Below, piece after piece: positions 1 through 11,524 of a DNA stretch of 64,000 nt. The notes beneath the pieces are model-generated. The model was not told where the DNA came from. It did not search any database and was given only the letters and a program-made list of their open reading frames with translations. The DNA is taken from the NCBI RefSeq assembly GCF_042453785.1, contig NC_091666.1, positions 27,114,501 to 27,178,500 on the forward strand, read 5' to 3'. Numbering within the stretch: the first letter of the stretch is position 1; every line of letters starts with the position of its first letter. The stretch is from Malus domestica. Its lineage: Eukaryota > Streptophyta > Magnoliopsida > Rosales > Rosaceae. The translations under genes and the position numbers were made by a program.

Positions 1-1390
1 TTTGTGAATATACAGCACTTGCTTCCTCCAAAATGCACGACAGTGCTTTTAGTCCCACTCCTGCAGTAAATTGTTCACGTAAAGCTGTGAATAGTTCCAA
101 ACTGCTGGTCGTGATCACAGTGAATGATGATAACTCAAAAAAATTTCACCTTGTTGGGTAAAATTACTGAATTATAATTACCTGCATATTGGTTAAAAAC
201 TTGCTTTGGGTTTCTTGGCATGGCGAGTGCCCTAATATATAGCTACCTCCTCGGTCGTCCAAGCACAAAATCCAGTGAAAAAAAATGGAGAACTATGATC
301 ACATATATTTATTGATCAGAATTTCTAAGGGTTATTAAGGTATATCATGCGAAGTGTACATAGACCATCCATGATGCATGTATGGATACAAAAATATGAT
401 CAGCCAATGTTTATATTAATTCAGGTGTTATACATGGAGCTTTGAGTCCAAGAAACCTAAATAGTTTGTGTACCTTCCCATATTAAAGACTCGAGCTTTG
501 TTCCGAATAACATGTTACGTGATTGATTTGAAATGTGTATTCGTGGTATCCATATTTTTATTTATTTATTATTTTATCAAACAATAGAAGGGAGTTATTA
601 ATCAAGTCGAATAGCAATATTTACATCGATAGTTAAAATATGAAATAGAAAATCAGGAAACAATAACCCTCATCTATGAGATAACCCCTCTTCTGATTGA
701 CATACAAAGCCACCGAGTGATTGCAAGTGTGGGGCACAAAGGTAAACTCAATGGCATCCATTCGAGAAGCTAGTTTACAAATATCGAATAGGATGCACTC
801 AACCATAGCTTCAGAGACCACAACTAGTTATTTTTCTTTTCTTATACAAACGATATTAGTTGAAAGATGGTAAAATTTTGAATACAGTAATAACGCTCTC
901 TATTACTTGAATTACAAATTTCATGCATGGTATAGAGCCATGGGTATGAACGTGGCTCGGTCAATTCAACAATCACCAATCCTTATAATTGCAAAAGAAT
1001 ATTAACTAGGTTTTGAATGGTATGAAACATAAGTGGAGAAAAACGATTCCAATTAAGAATGTATGAACAACATCTATTTTGAAGGCATTGTTAAAACTAA
1101 AACCACTTTTTTGTTTTTTATCCTTCAAAAATTAAAAACCTTTTGCAAGCTGTGTTTAAAATATCCACGAAATTGTTGATATTTCTGTCGATATGAAAAG
1201 GGGTGAAATGCAAACTTCACCCTATGTCGGCAAAATTTAGGAAACTCAATGAATATCAACTAAGTCTGAATAAGTTGATATACCCACCCCATTGCAAATT
1301 TTTTATAATTTCAGTAGAAGGCAACCGATATCAATATATACATCAGTATTTTCATAAATTGCATATCAAATATTTTCACTTGTTTCTAAG
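1..1390. other. AT-rich intergenic DNA, no gene seen
   Basis: No coding exon, RNA gene or clear transposon end could be supported here. The short ORFs have no recognisable family features and are what AT-rich sequence gives by chance. The left edge of the window may lie within a neighbouring gene's flank, but nothing shows it. Confidence 0.5.
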
Positions 1391-1511
1391 TTGGTTGTAG
1401 CTCAACTGATTAAGAGCATGCACTTTGCACCAGATTTTTTGTGTTTGAATCTCCCTTTTTAAATATATTTAGTCTTAGATTATCATATCGTTTGTACAAA
1501 AAAAAAACTAT
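1391..1511 (+). mobile_element. tRNA-derived SINE-like element
   Basis: The segment opens with a tRNA-like head. It has a box A-like TAGCTCAACTG near 1398 and a box B-like GTTTGAATCTC near 1446, about 45 bases apart, as in a Pol III internal promoter. A short unrelated body follows and ends in a run of about 11 A at 1498-1510. The acceptor stem cannot pair, so it is not a working tRNA gene. A SINE is the simplest reading. No clear target-site duplication was found, so the 5' edge is uncertain. Confidence 0.55.
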
Positions 1512-2033
1512 AAATCTTTCGATGTTATTAACACTCCAAAATTCTTATTGTACACTCCAAACTTAGAAAGAAAAATACACTCGTGAGTAGTGTCCAATTA
1601 AATCTCCAAAATACAGATAACAATTTCCGAAAATAAAGAATTTTAAAAGGAGGTGTCATGACACAAATTTAGACGTTGGATCTTTAAAATGAAAAAAAAA
1701 TAAAAATTATACAGTATACTGGTGGTTTATTCCTATCTCATTCTCTATGTCCTTCATAACATATTCCTCAGATTTCAAAGATTTTGGCCCTAAAAACAAA
1801 TAGTAAGCAAGAAATTCCGAAATTGAGTTGTCCACATATGACGGATAATATGAGCATGTCGACGTCGAGCTAGCTAATATACATTTTTTATGTTAAAAAA
1901 TTTAGCATTTGCTAATTAGTGAAATGACATCTTGTACCGGCTCTAGAATTCACGACGAAACTTGACACACGAAATTTTATGTGACTCACGAATCCTATGC
2001 TATCTGTCTAAATCCGGAATCTCGCCAAATCTT

Positions 2034-2258
2034 CTTTGTGAGGATTTTAGGAATTTGTAAATCGTGTTCGTTTATCGTATATTGTGCAATTAGAAAGTAT
2101 TTTAAATATTTTTATTTAAAATTCAACACAAACCGTACCTGACAAAAACAGACTATACGATGTACGATGAACAGACACGATTTACCGATTTTCAAAATTT
2201 TCATAAAAAAACTGAAGATAATCTTGTTGGGGTCCGTCAAGATTTTCGTATAAATGTG
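2034..2258. mobile_element. MITE with long terminal inverted repeats (family B, copy 1)
   Basis: The two halves are imperfect reverse complements: ATCGTGTTCGTTTATCGTA on the left against a CGATGTACGATGAACAGACACGAT-type right arm, around an AT-rich core containing TTTTATTTAAAATT. Related sequence occurs near 24901-25094 and 49329-49511. It has no coding capacity. Edges are approximate and no target-site duplication was resolved. Confidence 0.5.
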
Positions 2259-2259
2259 T

Positions 2260-5153
2260 CAATCATGTTCGTGTAGATGATGTACTTTGAGATTGGTGAC
2301 AAAATCAATATGACTTCATGGTAGCATGGCACACCCGACAACTGAAAACTACACTTCAGAATTGTTTTTTCTTCGAGGTGATGGAGGTAGAGAAGGAAAT
2401 GGAATTACTTTACGTTCTTTGATACATTACCGTGTCATTTTAAATTAACAAAATTAATGTAATTTGACGTTTTATTGGTTTAAGATGCTACGATTGCATA
2501 CTAAAAGAATCTCTCTCAAGCGAGCGTTATGTGACATCTTAATCAAATAATATAGTACGACTACGTTGAACACGTTTCATACCAGTTGCTTTCCTCTAAA
2601 AAGGAAGGTGGGTAAGGCGACGCATGACGAGTAATTTTCAGCCTACTCTCTAATATCTATGAAGAAACCATTTCACCAGAAAAATCTCGATGAAGAAACC
2701 TTTCTTCTCCTACTGACAAAGAGTTTGGACCCACGGACAGTGTCAATACAGCTGCCCACACTGACTTTTTTGGTTGTTGCAGATTTAAAGGACTTGTCTC
2801 GCTGCTAGAGCATGACTTTTTCACCCTTCAATAATTTACACATATCACACCTTTTTTCATTCGAGTCATGATGCTGGTAATTTTTTTTTTTATAAATCAT
2901 TTGTAAAAATCATAAAAATTGTATTAGAACTCCCACTATAAGTTTTTAAAGAGACTTATCATATATTCTGACTCTCGAAGCCTCCCCTCATTCTAAACTT
3001 TTTTGTACCGAAAAAAAGTTATTAACTCCTTATTGGCCTTTCTTTAAATTAATAAATAAAAAGAAAAAAAAATCACTTAGTACTACAATTACCGATATTT
3101 ATTTTTACTTATAAGTGAAAGGTTTAAAATTCAAATATGATTAATGACGATATTTATTTTTATTTGTAAGTAAAGGGTTTAGAGTAGATACATTGTTGTA
3201 CAAGTATGATATACCTCCAATTATTATACTAATGTTGCTTTCCCGGGGAAAAATTGTATGGTGATGAATATTCCACAAATCATATATTTTCATCTTCACA
3301 CTTAAACAGTTACGCATGTAGCAATTTACTCTTTTACATCTAAATTTTTTCTTACATTTTTTGTTCTATATTTAAGATATTTTTTATTTAAATAAACTAA
3401 AGAAATAAGGGAAGAAAAAACTACCCAGGTAGTTTTACATCTAAATTTTTTCTTGCATTTTTTGTTTTATATTTAGAATTTTATTAATTAAAATTGTTAT
3501 ATATATTTTTTATATTTAATATATATATATATATATATAGTCAGACAAAAAAGGTAAAACATTCATAATTTCAAAATTACCCCTCTCTAATTAAATTTTT
3601 ATAAAATTAGACTATAATCATATTTCTCAAATTAGCCATATTGCTCAAATTATTTCATAAAATTAGACTATTATCAAACTATACCTGGTCATACTTCTAT
3701 TTTTCATGAAATTAGCAAAAATAGTAAATCAGATTGACATAACTCCTCATAGAAATTTGAAATCAATATGAGTGGTTCCTGACACCATCAATCATTTTGG
3801 TTATTATGTGAAAGTTTCTGTTAAATAAGGACCAAAATGACAAAATACCTCAATTTAATAAACAATGCGCCAAAATAATTTGACAAAAATTGAGTATTTT
3901 TATCATTTCACCCTTATTTAACGAATATTTTTTACGGAATTACCAAAATAATTAATGATGAACAAACTAATAAACTAGTACTATCGATTTTAAATCTCAA
4001 TTTCTAAAATAAGAAATCATAACAATTTCAGGACTGCTGTACCTAAAAAAAAATCGAGAAATTTAGGTCAGGAGTTATATTTTGGGCCATGAAAATCAAA
4101 GTTGGAGGTGAAGTTTTTGGAGTCCGACTCTGACAGCGCCTACCTTCCCTTCTCTCTTTCCTTCCATGGGCCTTCAAAGATGCACAATGATTACATTTAT
4201 ATTTAAGTCTCACGCGCTCGGCTAGCAAGAAGCGAAACTCCTCAAAAGTCCAGGGACCTAATATTTCTAGCTATTTGGTTGTCAAATTTCCAAGGACCAC
4301 AACCATTACCATGTTTGAAATTTCAAAGACAAAGAGTAATAGGAACATAACGAGAAAAATATGTTATTTACATCACATTGTAACGCCTCTTTCTTATATA
4401 AAATTTTTGAGAATCACAGCGTGTGGCCGGATAATACTCAAATGCATTAAGACTTGTTTCTTTATGAGAGTGTTGATTATCCAACTCGTATTAGTGAACA
4501 ATGGCAATACATCTATTAAAAGGTGTTCCAATATGCGGTTCAAAAATGTGTTCGCTTTAGCGGTCTGCGATAATGGAAATTAACCTAAGTGATCAGGTTG
4601 AGTAAGAAAATATGTTATGATTGCACGGAAATTAGTTGATTTTAATTTATCAATTAGATAGCAAAGTCTCAAAAAGCCCAAAATTATTCATGTCCATGGA
4701 ATCCATTACATTGGTGAAATTCTTCATTGTCAATTTTGTCAATATGAATGCAACAAACCCAACCATTCGATATCATTGGTATGGCACACACAAATAGACA
4801 AAGAGAATTTGAATATTATACCTTTGGCTAATTGACTCCCTGACCTGAAATTGATGTAAAGTACTAATGTAGTTAATCAAATTCAATTGGAAATGTGATT
4901 CATGCCCAAAACTTGTCCCACATTTTGCATGTTTTGCTCTCGATGTCTTACTCCTAAATCTTTCTCCTCTTATTCGAGAGATTTTTTAGTATGCTCGGAA
5001 CACGGGTAGACCAATTATATAAAGACATATGGTGTTTCATCCTACTTTATAGACTCATTGAAAAATCTCTCATCTTATTCTTCTTCTTCACCACCTAACA
5101 TAACATGGAAAGCCCCTTCCCTTAATGTCCCAAGACAGGTCGATACTAATCTA
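2260..5153. other. AT-rich intergenic DNA
   Basis: This stretch is upstream of the SPL gene. It holds an (AT)n run at about 3519-3539 and tracts that look like decayed repeats, but no exon or complete element that I can support. Confidence 0.45.
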
Positions 5154-5163
5154 GTTATTTTAT

Positions 5164-5315
5164 GGGAATCTTAACGAAAAACTCTCGGTACTGTTGACTT
5201 TAACGAAAAACCACATTTCTATACTAAAAAGTCAATCATGGTATTATTCACTTTACCCTATATTTTGTCCTTGTAGTTAAAATCAAAGTTTTTAAACAAT
5301 TTTCATTAATTTTCC
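5164..5315. mobile_element. MULE-like MITE (family A, copy 1)
   Basis: This 152-bp element starts GGGAATCTTAACGAAAA and ends TTTCATTAATTTTCC, giving imperfect terminal inverted repeats. The flanks are GTTATTTTAT on the left (5154-5163) and TTTATTTTAT on the right (5316-5325), a 9/10 match and so a probable target-site duplication of Mutator-like length. Two more copies lie at 9431-9582 and, inverted, 56024-56177. It lies about 1.6 kb upstream of the SPL start codon. Confidence 0.75.
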
Positions 5316-5939
5316 TTTATTTTATTTATGTTTTGGTAATTAAGGTAGACAATTATTAATCCAAGCTATTAAGGGACCCATTTATCACAACCCTAGCGAC
5401 AGACAGCCCAGCAAAAGTCTTGCATAAATTTTTCTAAAGTTTCAATTCAAATGAAAGCAAAGCATTGGAATTTTAGTGCTTTAGGCTTCATCTTGAGAGA
5501 CTTACTTGGATCAGGTACGTAACTGGAATAGTATTTCAAGGTAATATCGTATAGTTGTGTAAGAAAGTAAAAGCGTACGACTAATGTTATTACTTTAAGA
5601 ATATTAAGACAACGATGTATCCGCTGTAATTAAACCTTGAACGAAAAAATTGAACGTGGGGTGTGAGTTTCCCACTCGCCATGAGAGGGGCGTGGGGTGC
5701 ACAAGAGGGGTTTGAACTTTGAAGTAAAAGAACCCAAAAGGAAGGACATGCCATGAAATGTGAAACACAATGCCACATGGGTTGTCCTGAGCATCCATCC
5801 TTGTACTTCTTTTTCTTTGGTTTGTGAAAGTCTGAAAGCTACAAGCAAACTGTCGCTATTTTCTCTTCTCTCCTCCCTCACCAAAATTTCATACAAACCC
5901 TAAAATGGACAAAAAGAAATATTTTAATAAAGCTCAAGT

Positions 5940-6781
5940 GAGACTGGCCCCTTCTTTGTAGTGCCTCTCTCTCTCTCTCTCTCTACTTTCTCTTCAGTGT
6001 GTGTTGTGCAGCAGATACCTCCAATGGTATTTTGCAGACGGGTACAATAAGTGATTCTTCACTTCCTAACCTACACACCCCCAACTAATCAATTTTTAAG
6101 CTTTAGCTTTATATTTTATTTCCTTTACTACCCACTTTATTGGTTATTAATGCAATCCATGTCAGTGAATAAATGGCTGGAAAACCATACTTCTTCTGCA
6201 CCACTTATCTGTAAGTTTACTCTCTCTCTCCTCCTCCTCTCTCACTCTCTCTTTGTTCGTTTGTTTTTATTTATTTGTTTAATAATGGTCTAAAATAGTA
6301 AAGTTTTCCATCTTCTTAGCTTCCCAAATTCTTGGGAAAACACTGCTTCCATATCATTAATTTATTGGAAAGAACTGAAGTCTCTGACTTTCTAGTCTGG
6401 GGTTCTAAAAAATTGCAATGTCCAGAGCTGCATTTCTTGCTTTCCTTCTTTGTGTTTTCTTTGTTAAGTAGTCAATTCTTCTTAATTCTGCATATTGCTG
6501 TTTTATATGATGTAATACATTAATACCCTTTTGAATTTGAGAGTCCATAAGCTAATCCGGAACTAAATCTTTGCATAATTTGATTTCTGATGTGGTTAAT
6601 TTTGGTAATTTTAATCCGTTCATGTTGTTTGTTGTGTGAATTTTTGAAATTGCATTCTTATTAAAGGTGTTACAATTACAAACAGCAAGATAGAAGCTTA
6701 ATTGAGGGTGGTTGAGGGAGGGAGGGTGGGGAAAGCAAAAAGGAGTAGTCAGAACAAGCAGCTTTTGAAATAAGTGCTTTT
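5940..6781 (+). promoter_or_regulatory. Probable SPL 5' leader with a leader intron
   Basis: A CT-rich tract at about 5966-5984 is typical of plant transcription start regions. A strong donor, GTAAGT, lies at 6211. Possible acceptors lie at about 6666 and 6684, before the start codon at 6782. A long leader with an intron would fit. Transcript data would be needed to fix the start site and the acceptor. Confidence 0.4.
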
Positions 6782-8989
6782 ATGGACTGGAACTTGAAAG
6801 CAGCTTCTTGGGATTTGCCTGAACTAGAACAAGGAACCTTTTCTAACTTAGACACTATAGTTGATGGGTCTAGCAGCTTTGGAGATCATAGGACTTTCAA
6901 AGGCAGCAACTTTTCGGTTGATTTGAAGCTTGGTCAGTTGGGTGGCTCTGGGAATAATGAGCTGGTGGGTATGCTGAAGGAGCCAGGTGGTCTGAAAACT
7001 ACCTCATCATCTCCTTCTGGACCATTAAAGAGGTCTAGAGCGGCTTACAGTGGATCTCAGATGGTTTCATGCCTCGTTGATGGATGCAATTCGGACCTTA
7101 GTACTTGTAGGGATTACCATCGGCGGCATAAGGTCTGTGAGCTACATTCAAAGACTCCTCAGGTCACTATTAACGGTAACAAGCAACGATTTTGCCAGCA
7201 GTGTAGCAGGTATGAGATTTGATGAATGTTTCATTTGCATATTTTGAATTTGCATTTCGATTTCATTTGTAAAACGATCATCCGAAATTATTGTCAATTG
7301 GAGTTTGTTCATCCATCTTGCATTCTGCTGCCTTAATGGATCATCATGTAGTTTTGTTTAGTGCTATAATTGTGGAGACATCACATAAAAAGTGCATATT
7401 TAAGGCCATCTTATGTTTCCGCAATGCTTCATTGAATTCGTTTAGTGCGCCGATCCCTGTTACTTATGAGATAAAGGTTAAGCTAGTTGATCAGTGTTGT
7501 TTCGAAGGATCCTCATACAGAATTGCCACTATACTGAGCTGAAATTTTCTTTCCAGCCGCTTACTTGCTTCGATATAGAACAAATTGCACATCCTTTTTG
7601 TTAACTCCTAATTTTAGCTGGACTCTTGTATTGTGTGTATTATTTTTTTTATGGAACTTCAGTGATAAGCTAGCAAATGTTTCAACTTATATGTGCGTAT
7701 TCGATAGCTTCATTCGCATGAGTTATTCCCTCTGTTTTGAGCCAGGATCCTGGCAAGATCAAGTCCCTTACGTGAGCTTTTTTTTTTTTCTTTCTGAAGG
7801 TTCCATGCTCCGGAGGAATTTGATGAGGGAAAGAGAAGTTGCAGGAAACGTCTTGATGGACACAACCGGCGGCGAAGGAAGCCTCAACCAGAACCCTTGT
7901 CACGCCCGGGAAGTTTTCTGTCCAGTTACCAAGGTTAGCTGCAACCTTTGTTTGTGGGGAAGTACTTTATCAAAATTAAAGCTGTGAAAGCAGGCATTTT
8001 ATTTGAACATCCACTTGGTTGAGTGCTTCATCAACTATGTGTGGTGGTCCTGCCACAGTTGATGATCTAGTGGCCATCTAGCAGATCCTTCTCTTCAAAT
8101 CATTTTTTTTAAGATTCTTCGGAACTATTAATCTTCCTGTCAGGTGCTGCTTAATTTCTCTGCTGTCACTAAACTGATCATGAATCACAACCTTGTATGA
8201 GTGTTTAAATTGAACTTTCGCACGAACGGATGCTGAGAGGGTAAGCTGAGAAAAAACCAATGTGGATTTATTGCACTAAAATTTGATTTTCCACTTGTTG
8301 CAGGTACACAATTGTTACCATTCTCTAGTTCACTTGTATACCCCTCCACCAATGTCATAAACCCTACCTGGGCCACCGGCATTGTCAAAACTGAGCCAGA
8401 TCCCGGAGTTCATAACCTCCAACTGCCATTGATCGATAAGCAAAACATGTTCCTTGGGTCCTCAGTCAGCACTAGCAGCAGCGGTTACAAGGGAGGAAAG
8501 CAGTTCTCACTCTTCCAGAGCAGCAACAGCTCTCCACTCCACCACAACCACCAAACATCTCATCATCATGGCACTTCTGTCTGCCAACCCCTTCTCAACA
8601 CCATTTCATTCTCCGAAACTGCTAGTGGTGGTGGTGGGACAACAAAGAGCAAGATGTTTTGTGACCGGTTAACAACTCAAATCCATGATTCGGACTGTGC
8701 TCTCTCTCTTCTGTCATCACCGCAGACGCAGCAGACATCTGAAATAGGTTTGAGACACACAGTGCAGCAGCCTAATTCAATCTCTCTGATGCAACAACGA
8801 CTAGGCCCCAACGGTCTACGCAGAAACAACAGTTCCATGGAGCCCATGGATTCAGTTATGGTCTCCAATGGAAGTGGTGATGCAAATGTCCATTGCCCTG
8901 GAATGTTTCGGTTAATCTCTGATGGTTCTCAGGGCAATGGGAATCAACACCATCAATCCCCTCAAACACTTCCTTTTCATTGGCAGTAG
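6782..8989 (+). CDS. SPL13: SBP-box transcription factor, SPL13-like
   Basis: Three exons, 6782-7209, 7800-7933 and 8304-8989, join in phase to 415 aa with GT-AG introns. The start MDWNLK and the end PQTLPFHWQ match SPL13-type proteins as I remember them. The SBP domain covers about residues 95-170. It begins CLVDGCN, carries the zinc ligands of both fingers ([11 protein letters not shown], then FCQQCSRFH) and ends in the basic nuclear signal [14 protein letters not shown]. Intron 1 splits the Arg codon before FH, a usual SBP-box intron position. The protein should bind GTAC-core DNA in the nucleus and act in phase change, shoot and flower development. The C-terminal DCALSLLSS peptide is encoded by the miR156 site. 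The reading frame is intact. The family call is firm; the SPL13 assignment is likely. Confidence 0.93.
8697..8716 (+). promoter_or_regulatory. miR156/157 target site in the SPL coding sequence
   Basis: The 20 bases beginning GTGCTCTCTC and ending TTCTGTCA pair with miR156 as I remember it, with one internal mismatch. This is the standard site in SPL9/13/15-type genes. It lies in the last exon and encodes ALSLLS, so the transcript should be cleaved in juvenile tissue where miR156 is high. Confidence 0.92.
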
Positions 8990-9420
8990 CAAAAATTATT
9001 TGCAGGATTTCCAGATCAGTTGTTGCAGAGTGGAAGTTAGAACCTCTTTGTATGATTTTAGATGCCTTTTCTTTTGTTCGTGTAAACATAAGTATACCAT
9101 TTATTTATACACTCTTCAACTAGGATTAATTATATGGGCTCCTTATTAATCGTGATGGACAAAAATGCTTTTGCATTCACAATTTCTTAACCTTGCAATC
9201 ACTGTTGTGCAAAATTTAAATGGTGGTTTTTTTAAAGGGAGGCGTTATTGGCATTTAAAAACAAAAATCAAGAGACTAATTTTAAGAATATTTTCTTTCT
9301 TATATTTCTAGAGAAATGATGAACACGCATCATTTTTTTCTTTTTATACTAATCATGTCCGTTGTTTTCTTTGATTTATTCACTCCAATGGTTAGAAATA
9401 AAGAGAGGTGTATAAGATGT
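8990..9420 (+). other. SPL 3' UTR and flank
   Basis: No ORF of note. The sequence after the stop codon is AT-rich with several AATAAA-like stretches. The 3' end was not fixed. From about 9370 the sequence matches the dispersed tract repeated at 11800 and 13120. Confidence 0.4.
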
Positions 9421-9430
9421 TAAAAATAAG

Positions 9431-9582
9431 GGAACTTTAACGAAAAGCACCCGGTACTGTTCACTTTAACGAAAAACCACATTTTTACACTAAAAAGTCA
9501 ATCCTTGTACTATTCACTTTACCCTTTATTTTGTCCTTATCATTAAAACTCAAAGTTTTCAAGCCCTTTTCATTAGTTTTCC
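9431..9582. mobile_element. MULE-like MITE (family A, copy 2)
   Basis: This 152-bp element runs from GGGAACTTTAACGAAAAG to CATTAGTTTTCC. It is flanked by a perfect 10-bp duplication TTAAAAATAA (9421-9430 and 9583-9592). Related tracts at about 11850 and 13165 contain the uninterrupted target, with one TTAAAAATAA running straight into TTGTGAAAATTTC. These serve as empty sites and fix the boundaries. Confidence 0.88.
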
Positions 9583-9592
9583 TTAAAAATAA

Positions 9593-10580
9593 TTGTGAAA
9601 ATTTCTAGATGTCTTGAGTGAATAGTTGTTGGCATTAATGTGTTTATTTAGTGATATGATTGAGTAAACTTAGAGTAGGGTCCCAATAGGTTTTGGAGAT
9701 CAAATCTTTATAGAGTTTGTATTACTTTTAAAGCAAGAATGCCCATCATGATTAATATAAATAAAGGTAAAACATCAGGGGGTGACCATACAATTCTCAA
9801 ACACCTTGGCCCTTCTTTCTCTCGGTCGTCCTTGTCTCTCACCCTTCTCAAAGTTAGTATTACAACACGTTATCAGGATGAAATGTCTCTCTTTGCGAGA
9901 AGGAGAGATCCCCGAAAGAAACCTCACGAAAGCTTTTCACCATCTTCATCAACATCCAAGAAATTCTAAACCCTATCTCTTTGGTTTCAAGTTATTTTAG
10001 GCTATGAATACTATGATTATTGTTCTACGCTATATGCATTTTATATGTTGATCTAGATGTGTGGGTATATCAAAAAAATAAAATAAAAGAAAAGGATTCC
10101 TAAACCCTAAATTGCAGAAGTTGATAAAAACATGCCAAGTCCAAATCTTAAATGCCTAAAGCACATAAATCATTCATAATACACCTAAGGAAGCTCCAAT
10201 AATTACATGTTTTTAGAGTTTCGTTATTGTAATTCGCAATGGTTGTGCTATTAGCACTTAAATATCATGTAATTACATTTATGTTCAAATCTTAAGCATA
10301 ATATGAGCTTAAAATTAAATTATTTGTGTGGAACAAAGGATTTAAACACAAGTCTGCAAGAACAATTAGTATTTAACTAGGTTTTAACATTTATGTCAAA
10401 ACTGACATACGAGTTAAAAACAACTCAATGAGTCTAGATTCAATTATTACGTTTCCGTGACGAAAAAGACATACGACTTTTTAAAGAATTCAATATGACC
10501 AGATACGAATTAATTGTGTTTCTAATATTTAGGTAAAAACCGACAAACTATTTTAAGACAAAATTTGCCATAATTGAATA
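9593..10580. repeat. Dispersed repeat tract, copy A
   Basis: The tract matches 11855-12730 (copy B) and, for its first part, 13180-13372 (copy C). Shared landmarks are AGTAGGGTCCCAATAGG, GCAAGAATGCCCATCATG and CAACACGTTATCA. The ORFs of about 70 codons here are conserved only because the DNA is duplicated. It may be part of an LTR element, but no terminal structure was identified. Confidence 0.6.
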
Positions 10581-10947
10581 TAGATATGATTATAGTAGAA
10601 TCACAGGTAAACACCGCATTGGAGCGCACAATCTGAACTGTACATCAATATAGGCTTCACATGAATGTACGACTAAGATTAACTCTATAACACGCTGACG
10701 ACGCTCATTCGTAACGTACTGCTCACACCGAAATGGTAAATTCAGAGAATCCAAAACCCCATTAAATTTATGCTTTTCCTTGTTGGCTCCACATGTAATA
10801 GAATGTTTTATTGGATTGATCTCTTTCCCAGAGTAGATAGAAAAGTCTATGGTGTTCATGCAAAAAAGAACCACCTTTTGATGATTAACTCAAAACAAAA
10901 TCATGTTTTGTTCTCATAGACAAAGCAGAGGTGGTAAGGGTAATTCG
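10581..10947. other. Flank upstream of the F-box/FIST pseudogene
   Basis: Nothing recognisable as an exon. A short segment near 10630, AATCTGAACTGTACATCAAT, has a close match at 12823, where it marks the junction of a tandem duplication. Confidence 0.35.
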
Positions 10948-11524
10948 ATGGCGGTTGAACAACTGAAAATTGGTCGTGAACAAGGAGTGTTTTCTCGGGT
11001 CGACGACGAAATTTTGCAGAACATTCTGGGGAGGCTACCGGGGGTTGAGTTCTCATCAGCAGTCGGCGTCAACACAAATTGGAACAAGAACTTTGGCCAA
11101 ATGCTCTCTCGACCCAAATTTTCTTCTGCCCTTTCTCTTAACCCCGACCTGCACGTATGTCTTTAATTACTCTGTTTTACTAAATGCTCTGTTTTCCTTA
11201 AATACTCTGTTTTCTTAAAATTCTTTGTTTCCTTAAATGCTCTGTTTTTTTAAACCTTGGTTGTTCATTTTTGAAGAATGCGATAGATGAAGTTCTTGAC
11301 GAGGTTTTCTCTAAAGCCAATTTGATTGGACATCATTGTCGCATACATTGGAACAAATTTCAGCTTGGAAGAAACTCACCAACTTGTAAATTTTAGTTTT
11401 TTTTAGCCTTTTTTTTTTGGTAGTTTTATTTTTTATTTTTTATTAATTGTTATGGCATCAACAAGCAGATCACTGAGAAAATAGGTTGTGGAGTTCCAAT
11501 CATTACCAACAGAACTATGGGATT

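Noticed and set aside
1391-1511. Functional tRNA gene
   Set aside because: The promoter boxes are present but there is no pairing acceptor stem and an A-tail follows.
10903-11166. F-box ORF as a small intact gene
   Set aside because: It ends at a splice donor matching exon 1 of the FIST gene and downstream exons are recognisable, so it is exon 1 of a pseudogene rather than a separate gene.
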